From: Tritonibacter aquimaris
GTDB lineage: Bacteria > Pseudomonadota > Alphaproteobacteria > Rhodobacterales > Rhodobacteraceae
Length of the DNA stretch: 64,000 nucleotides
Direction: 5' to 3'
Assembly (NCBI RefSeq): GCF_009617595.1
Contig: NZ_WIXK01000005.1
Span: 336,562-400,561, forward strand
Below are positions 8,755-18,266 of the stretch, in pieces (the stretch's first letter is position 1; each line of letters begins with the position of its first letter). Made by a program: the position numbers and the translations under genes. The notes below the pieces were generated by a model. It was given only the letters and a program-made list of their open reading frames with translations. It made no database searches and was not told where the DNA came from.

Positions 8755-10398
8755 TCAAACCAACCTTGACGCGTCTTTCGCGGCGCGGACGAAATCCTTG
8801 AACAGCGGGTGTGGGTCGAACGGTTTGGATTTCAGCTCCGGGTGGAACTGCACGCCGATGAACCAGGGGTGGTCGGCCCATTCCACGATCTCGGGCAGGC
8901 GGCCGTCTGGCGACATGCCTGAGAAGTTGAGACCACAGGCTTCCAGTTTCTCGCGGTATTTGATGTCCACCTCATAACGGTGGCGGTGGCGTTCCTCGAT
9001 CGCGGTGGCGCCATAGGCGGTTGCAACGGTGGAGCCCTCGGTCAGGGTGGCGTCATAGGCGCCCAGACGCATGGTGCCGCCCTTGTCGTCGCCAACAGAG
9101 CGTTCGACTTTGTGATTGCCCTGCACCCATTCCTTGAGGTGGTAGACAACCGGTTCAAAACGTTTCTGGCCTGCTTCGTGATCGAATTCCTCGGACCCGG
9201 CTTCAGCAATGCCAGCCACGTTGCGCGCTGCCTCGATGACGGCCATCTGCATGCCGAGGCAGATGCCAAGGTAGGGGACGTTGTTTTCACGGGCGTATTG
9301 CGCCGCTTTGATTTTGCCTTCGGTGCCGCGTTCGCCAAAACCACCAGGCACGAGGATCGCATGGAAGCCCTGCAGGTGGGGTGCGGCATCGTCTTTGTCA
9401 AAGAGTTCCGCATCCACCCAATCGATGCGCACCTTGACCCGGTTGGCCATGCCACCATGGGTGAGCGCTTCGGCAATGGATTTATAGGCGTCTTCGAGCT
9501 GGGTGTATTTGCCCACGATCGCCACGCGCACTTCGCCTTCGGGGTTGTAGATGCGGTCGGCCACATCTTCCCAGCGGGCGAGGTTGGGTTTGGGGGCCGG
9601 TGCGATGCCAAAGGCGTCGAGCACGGCCTGATCCAGCCCTTCGCGGTGATAGGCGAGGGGGGCCTCGTAGATGGATTTGAGGTCCTGTGCCGCGATCACA
9701 CTGTCGGGGCGCACATTGCAGAAAAGACCCAGCTTTTCGCGTTCTTTCTGTGGGATTGGCCCTTCCGAGCGGCACACCAGAATGTCAGGCGCAAGGCCAA
9801 TCGAACGCAGCTCCTTCACCGAGTGTTGAGTCGGCTTGGTTTTCAGCTCACCCGAGGCTTTGATGTAGGGCAGCAACGTCAGGTGCATAAAGATACACTG
9901 ACCGCGCTGTTTGTCCTGCGAGAACTGGCGGATGGCTTCAAAGAAGGGCAGCCCTTCGATGTCACCAACGGTGCCGCCGATTTCGCAGAGCATGAAATCA
10001 ACCTCATCTTCACCGATGGAGATGAAGTCTTTGATTTCATTGGTCACATGCGGGATCACCTGAATGGTTTTGCCCAGGTAGTCACCGCGGCGCTCTTTTT
10101 CCAGGACGTTGGTATAGATGCGCCCGGATGAGATTGAATCGGTCTTGCGGGCGGGAACGCCAGTGAAACGTTCGTAGTGGCCGAGATCGAGGTCCGTTTC
10201 CGCACCATCATCGGTGACAAAGACCTCGCCGTGCTCAAAGGGCGACATGGTGCCCGGATCGACGTTCAGATAGGGGTCGAGCTTGCGCAGACGTACAGAA
10301 TAGCCACGGGCCTGCAGCAATGCGCCAAGCGCGGCTGAGGCCAGGCCTTTGCCCAGCGAAGAGACTACACCACCGGTGATAAAGATGAAACGCGCCAT
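8755..10398 (-). CDS. pyrG: CTP synthase
   Basis: 547-residue enzyme making CTP from UTP, ATP and glutamine, the last step of pyrimidine nucleotide synthesis. The N-terminal synthetase domain begins [14 protein letters not shown], with the P-loop and the [12 protein letters not shown] segment. The C-terminal class I glutamine amidotransferase domain has its nucleophile C380 in GICLGMQ, and the FHPE histidine/glutamate near the C-terminus. The length is normal for the family. secG lies upstream on the same strand across a 160-base gap, a common arrangement in Rhodobacterales. Confidence 0.97.
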   Translation of the reverse strand: MARFIFITGGVVSSLGKGLASAALGALLQARGYSVRLRKLDPYLNVDPGTMSPFEHGEVFVTDDGAETDLDLGHYERFTGVPARKTDSISSGRIYTNVLEKERRGDYLGKTIQVIPHVTNEIKDFISIGEDEVDFMLCEIGGTVGDIEGLPFFEAIRQFSQDKQRGQCIFMHLTLLPYIKASGELKTKPTQHSVKELRSIGLAPDILVCRSEGPIPQKEREKLGLFCNVRPDSVIAAQDLKSIYEAPLAYHREGLDQAVLDAFGIAPAPKPNLARWEDVADRIYNPEGEVRVAIVGKYTQLEDAYKSIAEALTHGGMANRVKVRIDWVDAELFDKDDAAPHLQGFHAILVPGGFGERGTEGKIKAAQYARENNVPYLGICLGMQMAVIEAARNVAGIAEAGSEEFDHEAGQKRFEPVVYHLKEWVQGNHKVERSVGDDKGGTMRLGAYDATLTEGSTVATAYGATAIEERHRHRYEVDIKYREKLEACGLNFSGMSPDGRLPEIVEWADHPWFIGVQFHPELKSKPFDPHPLFKDFVRAAKDASRLV

Positions 10399-10506
10399 GA
10401 GTGTTCGGCTGCCCCCGTGAGAGTTTCAAAAACAGAGTGCCCTGTGGCTGTAAAAACCACGGTATCACGGGACTCCAGTATATATGAGATTCGCGCAGAA
10501 TGCGCA

Positions 10507-10537
10507 AGGGAACCGCAATATGATGTTACGGTTCCCT
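10507..10537 (-). terminator. Stem-loop after secG, possible terminator
   Basis: AGGGAACCG (10507-10515) and CGGTTCCCT (10529-10537) pair perfectly around a 13-base loop. Read on the minus strand it begins 24 bases after the secG stop but has no clear T run, so it may be a weak terminator or an mRNA 3'-end stabiliser. Confidence 0.5.
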
Positions 10538-10560
10538 AAGTGAATTCTAGGTCTTGTAGA

Positions 10561-10929
10561 TCAGTCCGCGCTGGGAACCAGCGGCGCAGTATCGCCCGCA
10601 GAAGGCGGCAACAGATCGCTGCCCAAGGGGGCGGCTGGAGCTGAGGCAGGCACATCTTCTGCCGGAGGCAGGAGGCCACCATCAAACACCGAGGAGCTGC
10701 CTGCATTTCTTGCAGAGATCACAGTCAGCACAATCGAGGTACAGATAAAGGCCGCAGCAAGGATCCAGGTCAGTTTGGTCAGCGCGGTCGCAGCAGAGCG
10801 ACCAGACACGGCACCATTGCCACCAGAGCTGCCCATGCCAAGGCCACCGCCTTCGGAACGTTGCAAAAGCACAACGGCAATGAGGCCGAGGGCCAGAAGA
10901 AGGTGGATGATAAGTACAACGTTTTCCAT
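10561..10929 (-). CDS. secG: Preprotein translocase subunit SecG
   Basis: 122-residue inner-membrane subunit that supports the SecYEG channel. It shows the SecG pattern: N-terminal span MENVVLIIHLLLALGLIAVV, then LLQRSEGGGLGMGSSGG, then a second span around TWILAAAFICTSIVLTVI. The Ala/Pro-rich C-terminal tail is typical of alphaproteobacterial SecG. I chose the ATG at 10929; an in-frame extension up to 11094 has no homology. It precedes pyrG on the same strand. Confidence 0.92.
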   Translation of the reverse strand: MENVVLIIHLLLALGLIAVVLLQRSEGGGLGMGSSGGNGAVSGRSAATALTKLTWILAAAFICTSIVLTVISARNAGSSSVFDGGLLPPAEDVPASAPAAPLGSDLLPPSAGDTAPLVPSAD

Positions 10930-11190
10930 GGGACCCTGCGGCAGTTGGCTGAGTATCTGGCGGTATCTATGCAAGATTGGCGCAAGGAGCAAGAGGGAAT
11001 GCAGGGGTTTTATGGCGTGCTCTGGTGAATGGAGCGATCGTGAAAAGGGCAGAGCCTGAGTTGCGCTGTTCTTATGCGCATCGTCATCCGACATATATAG
11101 GTTTTACGCGCGCCGTGTACTGTTGGGGGGTGTTATAGATGAGCCGGATCTGGCTCGCGGTATTCGGTGCATGAGGTGGGGCGTTTTATC

Positions 11191-12099
11191 GTGCAGAAAA
11201 ACACATTTTTTGAAGGTATTGGTCTACGGCTTCTGTCGGTGTTTTTGATCACCGCCATGTCTGCGGTTGTGCATAAAGTGGCGCAGAGCGTGCCGGTGGG
11301 GCAGATCATGTTCTGGCGCTCAGGCTTTGCGCTGTTGGTGATCTGTCTTTATGTTATGTGGCGGCGCGACTTTCCGGCAGGGATCCGCACCAAGCGACCG
11401 ATGCTGCATGTGACACGCGGGCTGCTGGGGGCGTTTACGATGGCGCTTTCTTTTTTGTCACTCGCCTATCTCCCGGTCGCCAACGCTCAAGCCATTGCCT
11501 ATCTGGCTCCGATTTTCACCCTGCCGCTGGCGGCGTTTTTTTTGAAAGAGCGCCTGACGGTCTCGGTAATCTTTGCCGTGGGGCTGGGGTTTGGCGGGGT
11601 GATGTTTCTGTTGTGGGATACGTTGGAGCTGCCGGGGGAAGGTGCGATCATCGGCATTGGGGCCGCCTTGGGCTATGCGCTGACCATGGCGTTTGTGCGG
11701 GTGCATACCAAAACAATGACCCATAGCGAAAGCAGTACAGCAATTGCGTTTTACTTTGCGCTGACGGCCATGGTGTTTGGTCTGTGCACCGCGCCCTTTG
11801 GTTGGGAAGCAGTTCAGCGAGACGAAATAATGTACCTCATCGCCGCTGGTGTCCTTGGTGGAGTGGGGCATATCGTTTCAAATAAGGCGGTGGCGCGGGC
11901 CCAAGTTTCCACATTGGCTCCGTTTGATTTTACCGGTTTGATCTGGGCACTTGGCTTTGATCTGCTGTTCTTTCAAGTGTTCCCGAGCGCGTTTGGTCTG
12001 GTTGGCATGGTGCTTATCACCTGCGCCGCGATGGGAATTGTGCTGGTTCGCGCTCCACGAGAGGAAAGGAACAACGTAACGCGACCTTACGTGAAATAG
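11191..12099 (+). CDS. EamA/DMT family transporter
   Basis: About 302-residue inner-membrane protein with ten predicted spans arranged as two EamA repeats, as in drug/metabolite exporters. The segment LSLAYLPVANAQAIAYLAPIF is a typical EamA helix 3-4 signature. Two GTG starts are possible, at 11167 and 11191; I prefer 11191 (MQKNTFFEGIG) because GAGGTGGGG lies upstream of it, while 11167 has no ribosome site. The substrate is unknown. A 7-bp stem (12098-12104 with 12110-12116) overlaps the stop codon and may help end the transcript. Confidence 0.82.
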   Translation: MQKNTFFEGIGLRLLSVFLITAMSAVVHKVAQSVPVGQIMFWRSGFALLVICLYVMWRRDFPAGIRTKRPMLHVTRGLLGAFTMALSFLSLAYLPVANAQAIAYLAPIFTLPLAAFFLKERLTVSVIFAVGLGFGGVMFLLWDTLELPGEGAIIGIGAALGYALTMAFVRVHTKTMTHSESSTAIAFYFALTAMVFGLCTAPFGWEAVQRDEIMYLIAAGVLGGVGHIVSNKAVARAQVSTLAPFDFTGLIWALGFDLLFFQVFPSAFGLVGMVLITCAAMGIVLVRAPREERNNVTRPYVK

Positions 12100-12227
12100 G
12101 GCAGTTTTCCTGCCCTGAGCATTTGTTTCCACGGGGGGTTGCTATATATCGCTGGCTGCGAAAGGTGCAAAATAGGTGTGTTATTTTGCGAGCCCTGCGG
12201 TTTTGAAAATTACGGAGGACTACTAAC

Positions 12228-12713
12228 ATGGCAAATCAAACTTCGCTTGGTGCCGGGATCAGCAAACAGGCTGTTTTGGATGCACAGAAAGCCTGGGGAG
12301 ATGGAATCGTCGCAATTTCAGCTGTTCATGCTGCGGGCGGTGATTTTGAGGCCCGCGCCAAACAGCATATCGAGACACTCTATGCCTACGATATCGCTGA
12401 TGTCATGTTTAAGCCAACGCTTGCTTCGCAAAACCAGTTCCGTGGTACTTTTGATGCCGCGTTGAGCTATTTCATCGGTCGGGAAGGCACCGAGGACAAC
12501 GGTTTTGCCATCATGGGATGGACGGATATCCGTTGGGAAAACACCGGTATCTATCTGAAAGGTGACATGGCACTCACCATGGGGAACTATTTCCTGACAG
12601 GTGCCGATGGCAACGTCACCAAGGTTGAGTATTCCTTCTCCTATATTTTGGATGACAACAACAATCTGCGCATTGTTTTGCATCACTCTTCCATGCCGTA
12701 TTCCCCGGCATAA
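12228..12713 (+). CDS. NTF2-like protein, cytosolic paralogue (often annotated phosphoribosyl-AMP cyclohydrolase)
   Basis: 161 residues without a signal peptide, starting MANQTSLGAGISKQ after a good GGAGG ribosome site. Its body is about two thirds identical by hand alignment, without gaps, to the product at 12981. The pattern AQxxWGxGI, FKPTLAS, ALSYFIG, MGNYxxTG and the ending LHHSSxPYSP fits the SnoaL/CaMKII-association type of NTF2-like fold. Relatives in marine proteobacteria are frequently labelled phosphoribosyl-AMP cyclohydrolase, but I see no HisI metal-binding motif. The actual ligand or reaction is unknown. Confidence 0.75.
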   Translation: MANQTSLGAGISKQAVLDAQKAWGDGIVAISAVHAAGGDFEARAKQHIETLYAYDIADVMFKPTLASQNQFRGTFDAALSYFIGREGTEDNGFAIMGWTDIRWENTGIYLKGDMALTMGNYFLTGADGNVTKVEYSFSYILDDNNNLRIVLHHSSMPYSPA

Positions 12714-12754
12714 GCCTTTAGGCATAGCTAAAGCAGAGGGCCCAGTGCCCAATG

Positions 12755-12783
12755 AGCCTCCCAAGATTTTGGGGGGCTTTGTT
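12755..12783 (+). terminator. Rho-independent terminator
   Basis: AGCCTCCC (12755-12762) pairs with GGGGGGCT (12771-12778) with one wobble and an 8-base loop, followed by TTTGTTG. It separates the two NTF2-like genes. Confidence 0.65.
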
Positions 12784-12980
12784 GTATGTTGCGGGGAAAG
12801 CATCAGAATTTAGTGCGATATGCGCGCGATAAAGTGTATTTGATTGATCGTTATCGTTAAGTTCAACTCTTGATTGTGTATTTTATTGCACGCCGATACC
12901 CCTGCAGCATATCTTTGGCAGTGCCGCGCCGAGCCAAGCGCTCAGACGCGGACGAATTCTGTTCATCAAGGATATACGAC

Positions 12981-13508
12981 ATGACATTTCTGAAACCTCT
13001 TACCGCTGCTGCCTTTGTGGTGCTTGTATCTGGTGCTGCCTCTGCCGAAGCGATCAGCAAGCAAGAAGTGATTGATGCCCAGCTGTCCTGGGGCAAAGGG
13101 ATCGAAGCCATTGCCGCGACGCATAAAGCGGGCGGCGATTTTGAGAGCCTCGCCAAAGAACATATCGATACGCTTTATGCCTATGGTCTAAGTGATGTGA
13201 TGTTCAAACCCACGCTGGCCTCGCAAAAACAGTTCCGCGCGGATTTTGATGGCGCGTTGAGCTATTTCATCGGCAGCGCTGGCAGCGAAGATAAAGGGTT
13301 TGCCATCAAAGGTTGGACCAAAGTGCGCTGGGAGAACAACGGCATCTACACGAGCGATGATACGGCGATGGCAATGGGGAACTATTACTTCACCGGGCCG
13401 GATGGGGTGGAAACCAAGGTGGAGTTTTCCTTTGGATATATCAAAGATGAGAATGGTGAGCTGAAAATCAATCTGCACCACTCCTCGCTGCCCTATTCGC
13501 CGTCCTGA
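12981..13508 (+). CDS. NTF2-like protein, exported paralogue (often annotated phosphoribosyl-AMP cyclohydrolase)
   Basis: 175 residues. The start at ATG 12981 follows AAGGATATACGAC and gives a clean Sec signal peptide (MTFLKPLTAAAFVVLVSGAASA, cut before EAISKQ). The mature part matches the preceding gene position by position, including LHHSSLPYSP at the end, so the mature domain probably acts in the periplasm. A longer in-frame reading from 12870 would bury the signal peptide and is rejected. The pair arose by tandem duplication with gain or loss of an export signal. No catalytic residues can be named. Confidence 0.78.
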   Translation: MTFLKPLTAAAFVVLVSGAASAEAISKQEVIDAQLSWGKGIEAIAATHKAGGDFESLAKEHIDTLYAYGLSDVMFKPTLASQKQFRADFDGALSYFIGSAGSEDKGFAIKGWTKVRWENNGIYTSDDTAMAMGNYYFTGPDGVETKVEFSFGYIKDENGELKINLHHSSLPYSPS

Positions 13509-13524
13509 GGATCTTGATAAACTG

Positions 13525-13552
13525 CGCGTTGGTGGCCTGTGCCACCGACGCG
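13525..13552 (+). terminator. Strong stem-loop, probable terminator
   Basis: CGCGTTGGTGGC (13525-13536) pairs with GCCACCGACGCG (13541-13552) through one wobble around CTGT, 16 bases after the NTF2-like stop. The T run is poor (ATTATGTATG). Confidence 0.55.
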
Positions 13553-13719
13553 ATTATGTATGCACATCTCCCAAGTTGCGATGGCTGATCGGGCCGGTTT
13601 GGTGAATTTCAGCTATTTTGGCGTGGGTATGTAACGGTCATGCTACGTTTTGTGGTTCCCACGGCCGCGCGTGGTCGTTATATGGGCTTCGGTTTTAACC
13701 TACATGCAGAGGACCTGAG

Positions 13720-15033
13720 ATGGCCAACGTCGTGGTAGTGGGCGCCCAATGGGGTGATGAAGGAAAAGGCAAGATCGTTGACTGGCTCAGCGAACGTGCC
13801 GATGTAATTGCGCGCTTCCAAGGCGGTCATAACGCAGGCCATACGCTGGTGATTGATGGCAAGGTCTACAAGCTGCACGCGCTGCCCTCCGGTGTGGTGC
13901 GCGGTGGTAAGCTGTCTGTTATCGGCAATGGTGTGGTGCTGGACCCTTGGCATCTGATGAATGAGATCGAGACGGTGCGTGCACAGGGTGTTGAGATCAA
14001 CCCCAAGACGCTGATGATTGCGGAAAACACCCCGCTGATCATGCCGTTCCACGGAGAGCTGGATCGCGCCCGTGAAGAGGCGGCCTCTAAGGGCACCAAG
14101 ATCGGCACCACCGGTCGCGGTATCGGCCCGGCGTATGAAGATAAAGTTGGTCGTCGCGCTATTCGTGTGGCCGATCTGGCGGATGAGGCGACACTGATCG
14201 CCCGTGTTGATCGTGCACTGCAGCACCATGATCCACTGCGCAAAGGTCTGGGTGTTGAGCCGATCGACCGTGACGCGCTGATTGACCAGTTGAAAGAGAT
14301 CGCAGGCAAGATCCTGCCTTATGCTGCGCCGGTTTGGAAAGTTCTGAACGACAAGCGCAAAGCGGGCAAGCGAATCCTGTTTGAAGGGGCGCAGGGCGCG
14401 CTGCTTGACATCGATTTTGGTACCTATCCTTTTGTGACATCGTCAAATGTGATCGCAGGGCAGGCGGCAACCGGTGTGGGTATCGGCCCCGGCTCAATCG
14501 ATTATGTGCTTGGCATTGTAAAAGCCTATACCACCCGCGTTGGTGAAGGGCCGTTCCCAACCGAGCTGCTCGACAGCGAAGGCAACCCGGATGTGGATGG
14601 CGAACGTCTCGGCACCCGTGGTCATGAGTTCGGCACTACTACCGGCCGTCAGCGTCGTTGTGGCTGGTTTGATGCCGCGCTTGTACGCCAGACCTGTGCC
14701 ACGTCGGGCATCAAAGGGATCTGCCTGACCAAGCTTGATGTTCTGGATGGGTTTGAAACCCTGAAAATCTGTGTCGGCTATGATCTGGATGGTGAACGTC
14801 TGGACTACCTGCCAACAGCCGCAGACCAGCAGGCCCGTTGCACCCCGATCTATGAAGAGATGGCGGGCTGGTCCGAAAGCACCGAAGGCGCGCGCAGCTG
14901 GAATGATCTGCCCGCAAATGCGATCAAATACGTGAAACGCGTCGAAGAGCTGATCGAGTGCCCTGTGGCACTGTTGTCGACCAGCCCTGAGCGCGATGAT
15001 ACCATCCTTGTGACCGATCCGTTTGCTGACTGA
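13720..15033 (+). CDS. purA: Adenylosuccinate synthetase
   Basis: 437-residue enzyme joining IMP and aspartate with GTP to form adenylosuccinate on the way to AMP. The N-terminus has [14 protein letters not shown], the GTP-binding loop with catalytic Asp and Lys, followed by GGHNAGHT, which supplies the catalytic His. [13 protein letters not shown] and [12 protein letters not shown] are further family blocks. Length and start are standard. The stop overlaps the next gene's ATG by one base, implying translational coupling to the DUF2842 protein. Confidence 0.97.
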   Translation: MANVVVVGAQWGDEGKGKIVDWLSERADVIARFQGGHNAGHTLVIDGKVYKLHALPSGVVRGGKLSVIGNGVVLDPWHLMNEIETVRAQGVEINPKTLMIAENTPLIMPFHGELDRAREEAASKGTKIGTTGRGIGPAYEDKVGRRAIRVADLADEATLIARVDRALQHHDPLRKGLGVEPIDRDALIDQLKEIAGKILPYAAPVWKVLNDKRKAGKRILFEGAQGALLDIDFGTYPFVTSSNVIAGQAATGVGIGPGSIDYVLGIVKAYTTRVGEGPFPTELLDSEGNPDVDGERLGTRGHEFGTTTGRQRRCGWFDAALVRQTCATSGIKGICLTKLDVLDGFETLKICVGYDLDGERLDYLPTAADQQARCTPIYEEMAGWSESTEGARSWNDLPANAIKYVKRVEELIECPVALLSTSPERDDTILVTDPFAD

Positions 15034-15254
15034 TGGCAAAGGGGCTGAAATATAAGGCTCGGCGGCGCTGGGCGTTGGTGATTTTGCTCATTGGCATGCC
15101 GCTCTACATTATTGCGGCGGTGAATGTGGTGGCGCTGTTTGAGCGCCCCCATATTCTTGTAGAGCTTTTGATCTATGTGGCGCTTGGGATCCTATGGATC
15201 TTGCCGTTCAAATTTGTCTTCCGTGGGGTTGGAAAAGACGATCCCGACACGTGA
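15033..15254 (+). CDS. DUF2842 small membrane protein
   Basis: 73 residues. A basic N-terminus (KGLKYKARRRW) is followed by two membrane spans (about 13-35 and 45-62). This matches DUF2842, a small alphaproteobacterial family of unknown role. The ATG overlaps the purA stop in the sequence TGATG, so the protein is probably made by re-initiation from the purA message. A terminator follows about 45 bases later. Confidence 0.8.
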   Translation: MAKGLKYKARRRWALVILLIGMPLYIIAAVNVVALFERPHILVELLIYVALGILWILPFKFVFRGVGKDDPDT

Positions 15255-15299
15255 AGGATGGCATGTGAACCACTGGTTTCAGATGCTTGAATGACATAA

Positions 15300-15327
15300 A
15301 AAAGCCGCGGATCTCTCCGCGGCTTTT
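15300..15327. terminator. Bidirectional rho-independent terminator
   Basis: A perfect 12-bp stem, AAAAGCCGCGGA (15300-15311) with TCCGCGGCTTTT (15316-15327), loop TCTC, lies between convergent genes. The A and T flanks let it work in both directions. Confidence 0.9.
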
Positions 15328-15351
15328 GTTGTTTGAATAGACCTTGGCAGC

Positions 15352-17469
15352 TTAGCCAGCCGCGCGCCCCTGCGGTTGGAAGCCGATTTCCTCTGACGCG
15401 GCAAAGCGGCCGTTTTGACGGCGAGCGATTTTGCCATCGCGCAACAGCCGACCAAAGGACCGCATGCTGTCTTCGCGGTTGAATTCGGTACCGGTTGCAC
15501 GGACCTTGTTGATAAGCTCGGGGCGCGAAAACACATCCTGGCCTTTGACAAAGCTCAGATAAGATGCGGCCGCTTCGAGCATTTCATGCAGTTCAACCGC
15601 ACCTGTGTCATGGGCATATTTGGCAAAGTTGCTATCTGAGGTTTCAGGTGCTGCGGGTTTCATGCTTGTGGTGACACGACGCGGGCGTACCGTCGATTTG
15701 GCCACCACTTTGGCCTCGGCTGGCTTGGGCTCATCAATGCGCTGTTCTGCCACCAGTTTCAGCGGCTGATTTTGAGCGGCCGCGGGGCGTTCGCTGCGAC
15801 GGCGCACCACCGGGCGGCGTGGTTGCACCGCGCTCGCCAGATCCTTGCGGTAATCCGCTGAGGCATCTTCGGCATCATCGTTTTTGTCACCTTGAGCCGC
15901 GGAAACAGCTGCGCGCATATGGCCATAGGCCTCGCGGGAGGCGGCGGCGTCCGGATCGTCCAGTTTCTCATCAGCGGCTGCCATCAGGCGGGAAACATCG
16001 CTACCAGGAAGCTTGGGTGCCTCTGGCGCTGATGTCTCTTTGGTGCCGGTGGCTGCGAGCAGCTCAGCTTCGACTGCGGCCAGTTCCTGACGCAGATCGT
16101 CCTCATCATCAGCGCTGAGGCTGGAAGCGGGTGCCGCCGTCTTCTGGGCGGCAGCCTTCTGCGCAGCAGGTTCCGCAACGGCGCTGCGGCGTACGCGGAT
16201 CACCCGGCTACGGCGAGGTTTGGTTTCTGGTGCGCTTTCTGCTGCTGGCGCGTTTTGTTTTGGCGCATCCTCAGAAACGGTGGCGACGTCTTCAGTCGCG
16301 GCTTTGTCAGCCTTCAGCTCTTGCAGTGCGCGTTCGATCAGATCGTCATTGTCGAGCCCTTCCTCGTCAGCGGGTTCACTTTCGAGTGCTGCGGAGAGGT
16401 CATCAGATTTGGTTTTCAGCGCTTCAGCGTGCTGATCTTCGGAGAACTCGTCCGCTGGGGTGCGCGACACCACTGCGCGGATGCGTTGCAGTTTGGCGGC
16501 GATGCTGTTGGCGGCGGGTTTTGGTTTTTCGGCGACTTCAACAGTTTCTGCCGGCAGAACCTCGGCGGCTTCTGGTTGCGTGTCAGCGGTTTCAGCTACC
16601 ACTGCTGCGATCTGATCCAGGTCGATTTCAGGCTCTTGAACCTCATCTGGTTCAGATGCTTCAACTTCAGCTGTTTCAGTCTCAATTGTATCTGCATCAG
16701 CCTCTTCCAAGGCACCTTCTGCAAAATCGAGGTTGTCGTCTTCCTCTGGGGTTTCTTCTTCCTCGGCAGCTTCTTCGTTAACCTGTGCGCTGTCAGCTGC
16801 TGCACTGTCAGCGTCAAAGAATTCCACGGTGGAATCGGCAATGATCGGGTAGTTGCTTTCGACGGCTGCTGCGGCAGTCTCTTCTTGCGCGTCGTCCTGG
16901 GCGGTCTCGCTGGGCACCTCTGCAGACACCTCTTCTTCCAGGGGCTGCTCAATAGACGCTGCAGTGTCCTCAGAAACGGGCGCAGGCTGCTCTGCCTCCA
17001 GCGTTTCAGGCTCCGCAAGCGCTGCAGATGTCGCGGCTTTTGCCGGGGCTGTGACCGTTTCTGCCGCAGGCTGGGTCTGAGGAGCTTCGATTTTTGCGGT
17101 TTCAACCGGTGCTGTCTCGACCTTTGCCTCAGCAACCGGGGTGTCCGCTGCAGTCACATCCGCGACAGGCGTTTCTGCGACTGGCGCCACGGCCGGTGCA
17201 TCGGAGGTGGTTTCGCTGGCTGCGCGCAGGTGGATGCCAGCGTTCGAGGTGCGGGCCTCGACCTGGCGGGCAATTTCACGCTGGGCGATACGGGCCAGCA
17301 TGTCTGCATCCGGTTGCGGTGGCTCAGCACCAAAATATCTGTCGTCTGAGGCGAGGTCGCGGAAATATTCAGCGATCGCCTTCATGGTTCCAAAGGAATC
17401 CTCAAACCCCTCCAACGTACAGGAGAAAGTTCCGTAGGACACCGTCAGTACTTTGTTGTTCTGTACCAT
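15352..17469 (-). CDS. Large acidic low-complexity protein, unknown function
   Basis: 705 residues in three parts. The compact N-terminal block of about 60 residues (VLTVSYGTFSCTLEGF, MKAIAEYFRDLASDDRYFG) is one I recall as conserved in Roseobacter relatives. Then come roughly 450 residues dominated by Glu, Ala, Pro, Thr and Val with no folded domain visible. The C-terminal third has Arg-rich patches (RRSRVIRVRRSAV, RPVVRRRSERP) and ends in a structured block around AASYLSFVKGQDVFSRPELINKV resembling a short DNA- or protein-interaction fold. There is no signal peptide or membrane span. The gene sits alone, divergent from thiamine pyrophosphokinase. Confidence 0.72.
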   Translation of the reverse strand: MVQNNKVLTVSYGTFSCTLEGFEDSFGTMKAIAEYFRDLASDDRYFGAEPPQPDADMLARIAQREIARQVEARTSNAGIHLRAASETTSDAPAVAPVAETPVADVTAADTPVAEAKVETAPVETAKIEAPQTQPAAETVTAPAKAATSAALAEPETLEAEQPAPVSEDTAASIEQPLEEEVSAEVPSETAQDDAQEETAAAAVESNYPIIADSTVEFFDADSAAADSAQVNEEAAEEEETPEEDDNLDFAEGALEEADADTIETETAEVEASEPDEVQEPEIDLDQIAAVVAETADTQPEAAEVLPAETVEVAEKPKPAANSIAAKLQRIRAVVSRTPADEFSEDQHAEALKTKSDDLSAALESEPADEEGLDNDDLIERALQELKADKAATEDVATVSEDAPKQNAPAAESAPETKPRRSRVIRVRRSAVAEPAAQKAAAQKTAAPASSLSADDEDDLRQELAAVEAELLAATGTKETSAPEAPKLPGSDVSRLMAAADEKLDDPDAAASREAYGHMRAAVSAAQGDKNDDAEDASADYRKDLASAVQPRRPVVRRRSERPAAAQNQPLKLVAEQRIDEPKPAEAKVVAKSTVRPRRVTTSMKPAAPETSDSNFAKYAHDTGAVELHEMLEAAASYLSFVKGQDVFSRPELINKVRATGTEFNREDSMRSFGRLLRDGKIARRQNGRFAASEEIGFQPQGRAAG

Positions 17470-17606
17470 TTCTTAGCTCGTCCTCGCCAAAGTCATGTCA
17501 TTCATCTTATTGGTCAGAACGACAAATTCTGCCCGAATCCGTGCAATTGATCGTATCATTTTGTGTTCACATTGTGGCTCGTTTCCGAATCTGCGAGAAA
17601 CTGTTT

Positions 17607-18266
17607 ATGGCTATGCTGATTGTTGAACAGGACCAGGCGGTAACGCTGCTGGGCGGTGGCGCGGTGGATTCGGAAGATCTCAGGCTTGCCCTGGGGCTTG
17701 CACCACGGTTTGTCGCCGTTGACGGTGGCGCGAATATGGCGCTGGAACTGGGGGTCAAACCCGAAGCAGTGGTGGGGGATTTCGACTCCATTTCCGATGG
17801 CGCGCGTGCGGCATTGGGCCAAGCACGCATGGTTCACATTACCGAGCAAGACACCACAGATTTTGACAAAGCTCTACGCCATATCAACGCGCCATTGGTG
17901 ATTGGAGTGGGGTTTCTGGGCGCGCGGATTGATCATCAATTGGCTGCGTTGAATGTGCTGGCGCAGCCACATCCAAGCCCCTGTATCTTAGTCGGTGAAC
18001 ATGAGGTTCTGTTTCATCTGCGCAGGCCCATTGCGTTGGATATGGCGGCAGGTGACGTGGTGTCGCTTTATCCGTTGCAACGGGTTCAGGCGCGCTCTAC
18101 CGGGTTGGAATGGCCCATTGATGCGCTGACTTTTGATCCGATAAGCCAAATCGGCACATCCAATCGCGCTTTGGGGCCCATCAGCCTGACACCTGCGGGG
18201 CAGGGGCTGATGGTGATGTTGCCCAAACACTACCTAAAGCCGCTGATAGATATCTATCTGTCTTAG
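17607..18266 (+). CDS. Thiamine diphosphokinase
   Basis: 219-residue cytosolic kinase that converts thiamine plus ATP to thiamine diphosphate. The signature blocks are DGGAN, GDFDSI, QDTTDFDKAL and GARIDH, in the expected order. I chose ATG 17607 (MAMLIVEQDQ); the long open frame reaching back to 17094 is antisense to the acidic protein and is not coding. The stop overlaps that of the convergent EamA gene. No TPP riboswitch was seen upstream. Confidence 0.88.
   Translation: MAMLIVEQDQAVTLLGGGAVDSEDLRLALGLAPRFVAVDGGANMALELGVKPEAVVGDFDSISDGARAALGQARMVHITEQDTTDFDKALRHINAPLVIGVGFLGARIDHQLAALNVLAQPHPSPCILVGEHEVLFHLRRPIALDMAAGDVVSLYPLQRVQARSTGLEWPIDALTFDPISQIGTSNRALGPISLTPAGQGLMVMLPKHYLKPLIDIYLS

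Noticed and set aside
8980..10131. 383-codon open frame on the plus strand
   Set aside because: It lies fully antisense to pyrG, whose protein is clearly CTP synthase, and the sequence is a His/Phe/Gly-rich shadow without homology.
12870..12980. Upstream extension of the exported NTF2-like protein
   Set aside because: It would place 37 residues before a clean signal peptide and has no ribosome site; ATG 12981 has AAGGA upstream.
16255..17349. 364-codon open frame on the plus strand
   Set aside because: Antisense shadow of the acidic repeat-rich gene; its Cys/Phe/Arg-rich translation is the complement of Glu/Ala codons.
17094..17606. N-terminal extension of thiamine diphosphokinase
   Set aside because: Runs antisense through the acidic protein gene; homology to the kinase begins only at MAMLIVEQ.
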